From: Egibacteraceae bacterium | GTDB taxonomy: Bacteria; Actinomycetota; Nitriliruptoria; Euzebyales; Egibacteraceae | Reading direction: 5' to 3' | DNA: 64,000 bases | NCBI GenBank assembly: GCA_035540635.1 | Contig: DATLGH010000067.1 | Location: 22,763-86,762, forward strand | Shown here: positions 38,110-45,691 of the stretch, piece after piece | Layout of the letters: every line of letters begins with the position of its first letter | Position numbering within the stretch: the first letter of the stretch is position 1 | Translations under genes and position numbers: made by a program | Notes under the pieces: model-generated | The model's database searches: none | Told to the model about the DNA's origin: nothing | Seen by the model: the letters and a program-made list of their open reading frames with translations, nothing else

Positions 38110-38138
38110 ATCGTACCGAACCCATGTTCGGTTGTCAG
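38110..38138 (-). promoter_or_regulatory. recA promoter with SOS (LexA) box in the spacer
   Basis: On the minus strand: -35 CTGACA (38138-38133), 17-bp spacer, -10 TACGAT (38115-38110). The spacer carries CCGAACATGGGTTCGG, a CGAAC-N4-GTTCG palindrome matching the actinobacterial LexA site. LexA bound there would cover both promoter elements. Predicted leader to the ATG is about 100 bases. Confidence 0.88.
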
Positions 38139-38313
38139 GCATCCTCCACCGTTCCGAGAGCGCACACGGCGCGAGCCCGCACCCGGGTTTCGCGCACACG
38201 CGGGATTCTTTGCGACCTGGCGGTCGCCGCGCGCGTCCCGGGAGGGGGCGGTTATGGCCGGTCGGGCGTGGGAGCCCGGCGCCGGGGTCAGGCCAGGCTC
38301 GCGGGGAAGCCGG

Positions 38314-39483
38314 TCAGGGAAGGGACGTGAGGAAGCCGGTCAGGGCCGCCTCGTAGCCGTCCCGGTCGGCATTCCAGGCGGAGACGTGTCCCGCGCCCGG
38401 CGCGCGCAGGTAGGTGATGAGGTCCGGTCGGGCCTCGGCGAGCAGGTCCGACGACGCCACAGGCACGACGGGGTCATGGGTGCCGTGGACGAGCAGCACC
38501 GGCGCGGTCCAGGCGTCCACCCGCCGGAGCTGGTCGAGCTCCCGGGGGTCGCTGCCGGCGCGTAGGTGGGTGGCGGCGAGGGTGAGGGGGACGACGACGC
38601 GGGGCAGCCGCATGCGCCGGGCGTGGTGGCGCAGGACGAGGCTCCAGTCCAGAACCGGCGCCTCGAGAACCACCCCGTCCACCGCCGGCGCAAGCGAGGA
38701 GCGGTGCAGCAGCTCCCCCACGATGGCCCCACCCATCGAGAAGCCGACGAGCACGATGCGGTCGGCTCCCGCGTCGCGGGCGAAGCGGACCGCCGCTTCG
38801 ACGTCGACCCACTCGCGCGCCCCCATGCCGTTGCGTCCACCGCCTTCCTCGACGGCTCCCCGGTAGGTGACCGCAAGGCCCGTCCACCCCGCTGCGACGA
38901 CGCTCGGCAGCGCGCGGAAGGCCTGGGCGCGCCGCGATCCACGGCCGTGCACGAAGAGCACCCAGTCGCGGTTGTCGGGGCGCCCGAACAGCCAGGCGCG
39001 CCGACCGGCGACCCCAGCCTGATCACCCACCGCCTTGGCGGCGCCAACCGGGTGGCCGACGAGCACGTCCGTCCAGGGCAGGCCGAGGCTGTCGGGGCGG
39101 TCGGGCCACGCGTAGGCGCACATCTCGGCCCGGGCTCCCGCGTGCGGACGCCCCTCGATCGGGGTCAGGGGCCGCTCTGCGGTCTCCGGCTCGTCCGCCG
39201 GCGCCGGCAGCACCCGCGCATACCCGCCCGGCCACCACAGGCCCCAGGTGCCTGCGAGGGCCGCCCCGGGCCCCCGCAGGCTCACCCAGTCGGTCCCGAC
39301 CGCCCGGACGGTCACCGGCCACCTCCGGATCGTCGAGGGGGTCGTCGTCAGGGCGCGCGACGCCCACCAGCCGGTGGCGCCGGCGCCGGCCGCAGCAGCG
39401 GCGGCCGCCACCGACCCGGCACGCCACAGCACGCGTGCAGCCACCTGCGCGGGCCGTGGGGCGGGCAGGGCGGGCGCAGCCAT
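38314..39483 (-). CDS. Alpha/beta hydrolase with N-terminal membrane anchor
   Basis: 389 aa. N-terminal hydrophobic helix (VLWRAGSVAAAAAAAGAGAT), then an alpha/beta-hydrolase with oxyanion region FVHGRGSRR, nucleophile elbow VLVGFSMGGAIV, acid region VHGTHDPVVPV and catalytic His in GAGHVSAWN. Resembles BAAT/YfhR-type hydrolases. Start at 39483 (MAAPALPAPRP). Substrate unknown. Not close to thpR, with a hairpin between them. Confidence 0.85.
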   Translation of the reverse strand: MAAPALPAPRPAQVAARVLWRAGSVAAAAAAAGAGATGWWASRALTTTPSTIRRWPVTVRAVGTDWVSLRGPGAALAGTWGLWWPGGYARVLPAPADEPETAERPLTPIEGRPHAGARAEMCAYAWPDRPDSLGLPWTDVLVGHPVGAAKAVGDQAGVAGRRAWLFGRPDNRDWVLFVHGRGSRRAQAFRALPSVVAAGWTGLAVTYRGAVEEGGGRNGMGAREWVDVEAAVRFARDAGADRIVLVGFSMGGAIVGELLHRSSLAPAVDGVVLEAPVLDWSLVLRHHARRMRLPRVVVPLTLAATHLRAGSDPRELDQLRRVDAWTAPVLLVHGTHDPVVPVASSDLLAEARPDLITYLRAPGAGHVSAWNADRDGYEAALTGFLTSLP

Positions 39484-39514
39484 GGCGCTCAGCCGCCCGC
39501 GAAGGTGCCCCGCC

Positions 39515-39569
39515 ACATGGCGAGGAGCGACACGCCCCCCGCGTGTCGCTCCTTGCCCGCCATGTGTCC
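39515..39569. terminator. Long imperfect hairpin between thpR and the hydrolase gene
   Basis: AGGAGCGACACGC pairs with GCGTGTCGCTCCT across a short C-rich loop, extended by ACATGGCG/CGCCATGT after a small bulge. It lies downstream of thpR and just upstream of the hydrolase ATG. No U-tract follows, so a terminator role is only likely, not shown. Confidence 0.45.
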
Positions 39570-39685
39570 CGCCTGGGTGTGCTCCTAGTGGGTCAGTGTG
39601 CACCCCCCGAACGGGGGTGTCTACAGCAATCTTGATGAAAGGCCGCTGCGTGGGGGAGCAGCCGGTCGCGGCGTCCCGGCCACCC

Positions 39686-40240
39686 TCACCCCTGCAGCAG
39701 CCATGCCCCCCGGGGGCTGTACTCCGCGCCCGTGCGGCGCAGGCGAGAGCGCAGAAGGACGAGCCGCTCGACCTCCCAGCCCGACGGCGGCCCGTCGTAG
39801 GCGCCCGCGAGATCCCGCGGCAGGCGCGTGGTCCTGCCCGCGCGCGCGAGCGTGAGGTGCGCGTGGAACGGGCGCTCCTCGACGGACAGCCCGCCAGCGA
39901 CCATCGCCTCCCGCAGCGCCGCGGCGACGGCATGCAGCCCGCGGCTGTCCTCCAGTGCCGCCCACAGCACCCCGTTGCCGAACATGCCGGCGCCGCCGGT
40001 GAGCCGCAGCGCGAACGGGCCCACGGAGCCGGCGGCCTCCGCGCACGCACCCTCGACGGAGCGGGCCCCCGCGTCGTCGACCCAGCCGACGAACTGGAGG
40101 GTGAGGTGGTAGGCGTTCGGCGCCACCCAGCGCGCCGCCGGCTGCCGCCGGCGCAGCGGCTCGGTGGCGGCGTCCACGGCGTCGCGCACGTGTGCGGGGA
40201 CCTCCACCGCCACGAACAGCCGCATCGTCGTCTCGGCCAC
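39686..40240 (-). CDS. thpR: RNA 2',3'-cyclic phosphodiesterase (ThpR/2H family)
   Basis: 184 aa with the two H-x-T-x motifs of 2H phosphoesterases: AYHLTLQFVG and FHAHLTLARAG. The start MAETTMRLFVAVEVPAHVRD is typical (internal Met at position 6 also possible). Opens 2',3'-cyclic phosphates on RNA. Nine bases after cinA, with which it is co-transcribed. Confidence 0.9.
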   Translation of the reverse strand: MAETTMRLFVAVEVPAHVRDAVDAATEPLRRRQPAARWVAPNAYHLTLQFVGWVDDAGARSVEGACAEAAGSVGPFALRLTGGAGMFGNGVLWAALEDSRGLHAVAAALREAMVAGGLSVEERPFHAHLTLARAGRTTRLPRDLAGAYDGPPSGWEVERLVLLRSRLRRTGAEYSPRGAWLLQG

Positions 40241-40249
40241 AGGTGTGCC

Positions 40250-41563
40250 CTACCCACCGGGGCCGGCGGCGACCTCGCCCAGGCGCCGGCGGAGCCCTTC
40301 GAGCGCGACGCTCGCCGCCCACTCCTGAAGCTCGGTGCGGCTGCGGCTCGGCAGGACGACGGTGCGCGTACAGGGTGGGGCGTCCGGCACGACCACCCCG
40401 ACGCACACGGTGCCGACGTCGCGAACTCCCTGCGTCGCCGGCCCGGCCACGCCGACCACGCCGAGGCCGACGTCGGCGCCGAGGCGGTCACGCGCCCCGG
40501 CGGCGAGCGCCGCCGCCACCGGTTCGCTCACCGGGCCGTGGCGGGCGAGCAGGTCGCCGTTCACGCACGCCACGCCGGTCTTGGCCACCTCGGTGTAGGC
40601 CACGATGCCGCCGAGGAACCAGTCACTGGCTCCCGGCACGGTGACGAGCCTCGCCTGCACCCCCCCACCCGTGACCGACTCGGCGACCGCGAGCGTCCAG
40701 GCCGTCCGGCGCAGCTGGCGGGCGATGGCGTGCTCGATGCCCTCGTCGTCGAGGCCGACCACGCCCGCACCGAGGCGGTCGACGATCTCCTCCACGACGG
40801 GGTCGGTCAGGGCCCGGGCGGCCTCGCGCGAGGCGGCCTTCGCGGTCACCCGCACACGGGTCTCGCCGCGGGAGGCGAGGAACGCGATGGTGGGGCTGTC
40901 CTCCCGGTCGAGGCGCTCGACGAGGTCGCCGCACAGCTCGGCCACGCCGGACTCGCTCATGCCCGCGGTGCGCACAACCCTGCTCACGGTCGTCGCGAGC
41001 CCGCCCCGCTCGACGAGGTCGGGCACGACGTCGCGCTCGATCATCACCTCCATCTCCGCGGGCACGCCGGGGACGCAGTACACGAGGGCGCCGCCGACCT
41101 CGACGGCGAAGCCGGCGGCGGTGCCGACCGGGGAAAGCACGCGCGCCCCCGCGGGCAGGTCCGCCTGGCGGAGGTTGCTCGCCGGCATCTGCCGGCGCCC
41201 CCGCGCGAAGTGCTCCTCGAGGTAGGCCGCGAGCTCGGGGCGCCGTTCGAGCCGGACCCCCGCGTGCCGGGCGACCGCATCCCGTGTGACGTCGTCCTGG
41301 GTCGGTCCGAGACCGCCGGTGACGATCACCGCGTCGGCCCGCACCGCGGCGCCGCGCAGCTCCTCGACGATGCGCTCGACGTTGTCGCCGACTGTGGTGT
41401 GGCGGAACACGTCCACGCCGATCTCAGCGAGGCGGGCGGAGATCCAGCCGCTGTTCGTGTCGACGCTCTGCCCGAGCAGGAGCTCGCTGCCGACCGCGAC
41501 GATCTCCGCGCGCAGGCCGTTTCGGTCGTCGCCACGCTCGGCGACGTGCCGGCTACACCCCAC
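40250..41563 (-). CDS. cinA: CinA-family protein (competence/damage-inducible; NMN amidohydrolase domain)
   Basis: 437 aa. N-terminal MoCF-like domain (AEIVAVGSELLLGQSVDTNS, then DAVIVTGGLGPTQDDVTRDA) and C-terminal PncC-type amidase domain (LAVAESVTGGGVQARLVTVP, GVVGVAGPATQGVRDVGTVC). GTG start at 41563 overlaps the pgsA end by 11 bases; no ATG lies nearer to the conserved start. Likely role: repair or salvage of damaged pyridine nucleotides. In the pgsA-cinA-thpR operon. Confidence 0.9.
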   Translation of the reverse strand: MGCSRHVAERGDDRNGLRAEIVAVGSELLLGQSVDTNSGWISARLAEIGVDVFRHTTVGDNVERIVEELRGAAVRADAVIVTGGLGPTQDDVTRDAVARHAGVRLERRPELAAYLEEHFARGRRQMPASNLRQADLPAGARVLSPVGTAAGFAVEVGGALVYCVPGVPAEMEVMIERDVVPDLVERGGLATTVSRVVRTAGMSESGVAELCGDLVERLDREDSPTIAFLASRGETRVRVTAKAASREAARALTDPVVEEIVDRLGAGVVGLDDEGIEHAIARQLRRTAWTLAVAESVTGGGVQARLVTVPGASDWFLGGIVAYTEVAKTGVACVNGDLLARHGPVSEPVAAALAAGARDRLGADVGLGVVGVAGPATQGVRDVGTVCVGVVVPDAPPCTRTVVLPSRSRTELQEWAASVALEGLRRRLGEVAAGPGG

Positions 41564-42227
41564 GGGCGCGCCGTTCACCTCGCACGGCGTACTCCACACC
41601 GCTCGCGACGGTGAGAACGACCGCCACCCAGAGCCCCGCGTCGGCCACGGCACCCGGCACGGGCGGCAGCAGGTACAGGGTGACCGCGATCACCTGCGAG
41701 ACGGTCTTGGCCTTGCCCCACACGCTCGCGGGCATGACGACGTCGCGGCGGACGAGCCAGGTGCGCTGCGCGGTCACCGCCGCCTCCCGCACGACGATGA
41801 CCCCGACGGCCCAGCTGGGCAGCTCGCCGATGGCGGCGAGCACCGCGAGGCTGCCGATGATGAGCACCTTGTCGGCGGCGGGGTCGGCGAGCTGCCCCCA
41901 CCGCGTCGCCCCGAGCAGCCGGCGGGCGAGCCAGCCGTCGACGGAGTCGGTCAGCGCGGCGAACACGAAGATGCCGAGCGCCCACCACCGCGCGGTGTCG
42001 CCTTCGAGCGTGACGAGCCACGCGATGACCGGCATGAGCAGCACCCGCAGGAGGGTGAGCGCGTTCGCGGGGTTGAGGAGCATGGCGCGCCCCGCGGGCG
42101 TGGCACGCCCCGCGGGGACGGCGCGCTCCGCGGCGTCCAGCGCTGGACGCCGCCCGTCGCCCGCACCGTGCGCGGCTTCCCCGGCGTCGACCGCGTCGGG
42201 GTCCTCGAGCGGCTGTGGTGCGGTCAC
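41553..42227 (-). CDS. pgsA: CDP-diacylglycerol-glycerol-3-phosphate 3-phosphatidyltransferase
   Basis: 224 aa membrane enzyme of phospholipid synthesis. CDP-alcohol phosphotransferase motif intact: DSVDGWLARRLLG..GQLADPAADK. About 45 N-terminal residues are a Pro/Ala-rich extension before NPANALTLLRVLLMPVIAW. pgsA next to cinA is common in actinobacteria. Confidence 0.93.
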   Translation of the reverse strand: MTAPQPLEDPDAVDAGEAAHGAGDGRRPALDAAERAVPAGRATPAGRAMLLNPANALTLLRVLLMPVIAWLVTLEGDTARWWALGIFVFAALTDSVDGWLARRLLGATRWGQLADPAADKVLIIGSLAVLAAIGELPSWAVGVIVVREAAVTAQRTWLVRRDVVMPASVWGKAKTVSQVIAVTLYLLPPVPGAVADAGLWVAVVLTVASGVEYAVRGERRARGV

Positions 42228-42234
42228 GACCGGC

Positions 42235-43017
42235 TCACGCCACCACGTCGACGTCGCACTCGGTGTCGCCGCCGGGACAGGTCACGACGACGACCTGTCC
42301 AGCCGAGCCGAGCCGGCCCTGGTCACGGCCGTTCGCCTCGACCGCGACGGCGCTCGCATCGCCGATGCGCAGCCGCACGAGATCCTGGCCCGTGAAGGTT
42401 CGCCGGAAGCCGCTCGACTGCACACCTTCTAGGACCGTGTCCCCGTCGACCTCGACGCGCATCCACGACACCTCCCCCGTCACCGCGACGACGACCTCGA
42501 TGCCCTCCACCTCCGGGTCGGTGGGGTCGACCGTTGCCGGCGGCGACGGCGCCGTCGTGGTGGTGGGCGGCGTGGGGGACGCCGCCTCCGGCGTCTCCGC
42601 CGGTGCGGGGCCCCGCTCCCCCACCGTGTCGGGGTCGCCGCCGCGCCCGAGGAACATCCCGAGGCCCGCCAGCACGAGCAGCAGCGCCCCGGCCGCGACG
42701 ACGATGACCGCAGGGCCGGACCGGCGCTCGGGTGGGAGCATCGGCCCAACCGGCTCGCGGACCGGCGCGGTGTCCTCGTCGCGCTCGTACTCGGCGCGGT
42801 AGGCCTCGAGCAGCGGCTCGGGGTCGAGGCTCAGGAACTTCGCATAGCTGCGCAGGAAGCCCTTGACGTAGACGCCGCCTCCGAGGGCGGCGAACTCCTC
42901 TTCCTCCAGCGCGGCGAGGTAGCTCTCGCGCACCCGGGTCTCCGCGGCCGCGTCGGCGAGTGTGCGCCCGTGTCGCCGCCGGGCCGCCCGCAGGGTCTCG
43001 CCGATCCCGGTCGCCAT
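42235..43017 (-). CDS. RodZ-like helix-turn-helix membrane protein
   Basis: 260 aa. Cytoplasmic HTH (IGETLRAARRRHGRTLADAA, then RESYLAALEEEEF), one TM helix (AVIVVAAGALLLVLAGLGMF), Pro/Thr linker, and a DUF4115-like extracellular domain. Same layout as RodZ, which links the MreB cytoskeleton to the wall. Start at 43017 (MATGIGETLRAARRRHGR). Seven bases before pgsA. Confidence 0.85.
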   Translation of the reverse strand: MATGIGETLRAARRRHGRTLADAAAETRVRESYLAALEEEEFAALGGGVYVKGFLRSYAKFLSLDPEPLLEAYRAEYERDEDTAPVREPVGPMLPPERRSGPAVIVVAAGALLLVLAGLGMFLGRGGDPDTVGERGPAPAETPEAASPTPPTTTTAPSPPATVDPTDPEVEGIEVVVAVTGEVSWMRVEVDGDTVLEGVQSSGFRRTFTGQDLVRLRIGDASAVAVEANGRDQGRLGSAGQVVVVTCPGGDTECDVDVVA

Positions 43018-43049
43018 AGGACTGACAAGTATAGGAAGTGGGGACCTGC

Positions 43050-43856
43050 TCACGGGGCGCTGGCGAGGAGGTCGAGCACGTCGGTGGCCACCGCCTCGTC
43101 GCCATCGACGGTGAGGTGCTCGGCATCCACCCCCTGCCAGGCCCAGCGCTGCTCAGCCACGAGCGCGAGCGTGCGGGCGTCGGTCCTCACCACCGCGTCG
43201 GGACGGGCCGTGACCCGCGGGCCGTACTGGCGGCGGGCGAAGTCGATCCCCCACGTCAGTCGCCGTCCCCCGCCGGTGTCCACGACGACGCGCGCCACGC
43301 CGCTCGTGCGCCGCGCCCGCGGCAGGCCGACGTGCGGCAGGACGCTCAGCACCGAGAGGGCGAGGACGTCGCCGACGGCGTCCTCGACGGCAACCGGCTC
43401 TTGACGGCTGGTGGAGTCCGTGGCCCACGCCACGTCGCACTCGTGCACCCACTCGTCGAGCACGCGGCGGTAGGCGAAGAACAGCAGCGGCTGGCGGCCG
43501 AGCCAGCCGGGCATGGGCAGACGGCCGACCACGGTCGGCAGGCGATCGGCCACCGTTGCGAGCCGTTTCCCCCAACGCTCGAGCTCCTGGAGCAGCTCGG
43601 CCGGCTCCCGGTCGTCCCAGCGCGTGGCGTCGTCGCCGTGGTCGAACTCCCACAGGTCGCCGGCACGGCGCAGCGCCTGGTGGATCTTTCCCGTTGCGAA
43701 CGCCTCGTCGACCGCGACGAGATGCGCGGCGACGTCACCCACCCGCCAGTGCGGCAGGCACGGCGTGTGCCAGATGCCGTCCGGCAGCCCTGCGAGGCGG
43801 CGGACGGTCGCCACCCGCTGGGCTCGCAAAGCCGCGACGGCTGCCGTCTTGCGCAT
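43050..43856 (-). CDS. DinB-like mycothiol-dependent maleylpyruvate isomerase family protein
   Basis: 268 aa from an ATG with a very strong ribosome binding site (AGAAGGAGGT). Head resembles the MDMPI N-domain (LAGLPDGIWHTPCLPHWRVG, then DVAAHLVAVDEAF) with His residues that bind Zn in this fold, and VHECDVAWAT later. Substrate unknown. Leftmost of a minus-strand group ending at 43856; divergent from the protease gene. Confidence 0.82.
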   Translation of the reverse strand: MRKTAAVAALRAQRVATVRRLAGLPDGIWHTPCLPHWRVGDVAAHLVAVDEAFATGKIHQALRRAGDLWEFDHGDDATRWDDREPAELLQELERWGKRLATVADRLPTVVGRLPMPGWLGRQPLLFFAYRRVLDEWVHECDVAWATDSTSRQEPVAVEDAVGDVLALSVLSVLPHVGLPRARRTSGVARVVVDTGGGRRLTWGIDFARRQYGPRVTARPDAVVRTDARTLALVAEQRWAWQGVDAEHLTVDGDEAVATDVLDLLASAP

Positions 43857-44033
43857 ACCTCCTTCTTCCCCCCCGCCGGGGTCCCGACGCCCGCCGCACC
43901 CCCCAAATGGACTAGTCAACACTAGTTCCGGCGGCGCGGTGGCCGAATGGCCCTGTAGATGACGGTGCAGACCGCCGAAGACGTCCCTACGGCACGGTTG
44001 TCCCCGTGCGTGGCGAAACGAAGGGTAGGCGAC

Positions 44034-45671
44034 ATGACCCCCGTCCATCAGGCAACCGTCACCGGCGGGGCCGCTTTCCCGCGTCCCCGAGCCGCGCTGG
44101 CGGCGCTGGCCGTGGTCAGTCTCCTCGCGGCCCTGTTCGCCGGGGCGCCGATGCGCACGTCGACCTACATCGTCCCGTCCGACGCGACGCTGCCCGCCGG
44201 CACGCGCGTGCTCGACGCGCTGCCGCTCGTGGACGCGCTCCTCGTCGCGGCGCCGGTCGCGCCTGCGCGGGCCGTGGGCGCCGACGCGACCATCGGCTGG
44301 CGCTCCCTCGTCGAGGGGGCCGAACCCGGCGCCGGCGTGGTGCTCGACAGCGGTGTCGCCTCCACCCGCGCACCCGAGGTCTGGGAGACGACCACGCGCG
44401 GTCAGGGAGCCCTCGTGGCGCTCGTCGACACCGGGGTCGCCGACGTCCCGGCGCTGCGCGACGCCGTCGTCGCCGAGCTCGACTTCACGAACAGCGGCGG
44501 TGGCGACGGCTACGGCCACGGCACCTTCATGGCCTCGCTCATCGCGGGGCGCGGTGACGTCACGCCCGGGGTGGCGCCCGCGGCGGAGCTACTCTCCCTC
44601 AAGGTGGCGAGGGCCGACGGCAGCGCGGAGATCGGCACGGTGCTCACCGCGTTGCAGTGGCTCGCCGGTCCCGGACGCGACGCGGGGGTCACCGTGGCCA
44701 CGCTGGCCCTCGGCGTCGACGCCCACACCCCGGCCGGTTACCTGCTCGACCTGGCCGTCGGCCGGCTGGCCGCCACGGGCGTGCTCGTCGTCACCGCCTC
44801 GGGCAACGAGAGCGGCGTGCTGAGCTCGCCGGCGAGCTCGCCCGGGACCTTCTCCGTGGGATCGGTCGACGACCAGGGCACGCCCGGCCGGGCCGACGAC
44901 CGGATGGCCGCGTTCAGTGGTTCGGGAGTCGACCGGCTCGGCGTCGCGCAGCCCGACGCCGTCGCCTCGGGCGTCCGCGTCGTCGGCACGATGCCGTGCG
45001 GGGCGACGCTGGCCGTCGAGCACCCGGCGGCGTTCGTCGCCGGCGGCCGTGAACGGTGCACGGCCGGCGCGAGCGCTGCCTCGTTCAGCGGCAGCGGCAC
45101 GTCGATGTCAACCGCTCTCGCCGCGGGTGTGGCCGCGCTCGCATGGTCGGCGAACCAGGCCCTCGACGCGGCGCAGCTCGACGCCGCCCTGCGAGCGGGC
45201 GACCCCGCCGGTGATCCGGCCGGCCTTCACGCCTTCGCCCTCGACGCTCCGGCTGCGGTGGGCGCCGGGATGGGCCTCGACCAGGGGGCGGCCGCCCGTC
45301 CCGGCAGGTCCCCTGCGGTCGGGACTCCCCCGCCGGCTCCGGCCGGGCGGCCGGTTGTGGCCGAGCCACAGGGTGCGAACGGGCGGAGCGCGGACTGGCG
45401 CGACAGCGACTGGCAGGGCGTCAACTGGCGCGGCGTCAACTGGCGCGAGACCGATTGGCAGGGCGTCAACTGGCGCGGCGTGAACTGGCGCGACACCGAC
45501 TGGCTCGGCGTCAACTGGCGCGGCGTCAACTGGCGCGGCACCCAGTGGCAGGGCGTCAACTGGCGCGGCGTCAACTGGCGCGACGCCGAGTGGCAGGGCG
45601 TCAACTGGCGCGGCGTCAACTGGCGCGGCGTGAACTGGCGCGGCGTCGGCTGGCTGATGGTGACGCCCTAG
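44034..45671 (+). CDS. Secreted subtilisin-like (S8) protease with tryptophan-rich pentapeptide tail
   Basis: 545 aa from the ATG at 44034 (AGGG upstream; an earlier ATG at 43959 is possible). Signal anchor (ALAALAVVSLLAALFAGAP). Catalytic Asp in LVALVDTGVAD, His in GYGHGTFMASLIAG, oxyanion Asn in VVTASGNESG, Ser in SFSGSGTSMSTALAAGVAAL. The C-terminus is some 90 residues of five-residue units of V-N-W-R-G type, arranged in 15-residue super-repeats. No LPxTG or TM anchor after the tail. Function of the tail unknown; wall binding or dimerisation is possible. Confidence 0.9.
   Translation: MTPVHQATVTGGAAFPRPRAALAALAVVSLLAALFAGAPMRTSTYIVPSDATLPAGTRVLDALPLVDALLVAAPVAPARAVGADATIGWRSLVEGAEPGAGVVLDSGVASTRAPEVWETTTRGQGALVALVDTGVADVPALRDAVVAELDFTNSGGGDGYGHGTFMASLIAGRGDVTPGVAPAAELLSLKVARADGSAEIGTVLTALQWLAGPGRDAGVTVATLALGVDAHTPAGYLLDLAVGRLAATGVLVVTASGNESGVLSSPASSPGTFSVGSVDDQGTPGRADDRMAAFSGSGVDRLGVAQPDAVASGVRVVGTMPCGATLAVEHPAAFVAGGRERCTAGASAASFSGSGTSMSTALAAGVAALAWSANQALDAAQLDAALRAGDPAGDPAGLHAFALDAPAAVGAGMGLDQGAAARPGRSPAVGTPPPAPAGRPVVAEPQGANGRSADWRDSDWQGVNWRGVNWRETDWQGVNWRGVNWRDTDWLGVNWRGVNWRGTQWQGVNWRGVNWRDAEWQGVNWRGVNWRGVNWRGVGWLMVTP
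45408..45632 (+). repeat. 45-bp coding repeat, five copies
   Basis: Copies begin at 45408, 45453, 45498, 45543 and 45588. Each encodes [DQE]W[QL]GV-NWRGV-NWR followed by two variable residues. Followed by NWRGVGWLMV and two more codons. Confidence 0.93.
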
Positions 45672-45691
45672 GTGTCACTGCTTCCCGCGCG

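Noticed and set aside
38100..38313. tRNA gene or small ORF upstream of recA
   Set aside because: No cloverleaf or coding signal seen beyond the promoter/SOS box.
45455..45691. N-terminal extension of the histidine kinase through the protease repeat region
   Set aside because: Frame is open only because the NWRGV repeats lack stops in all frames; kinase coding starts at 45692.
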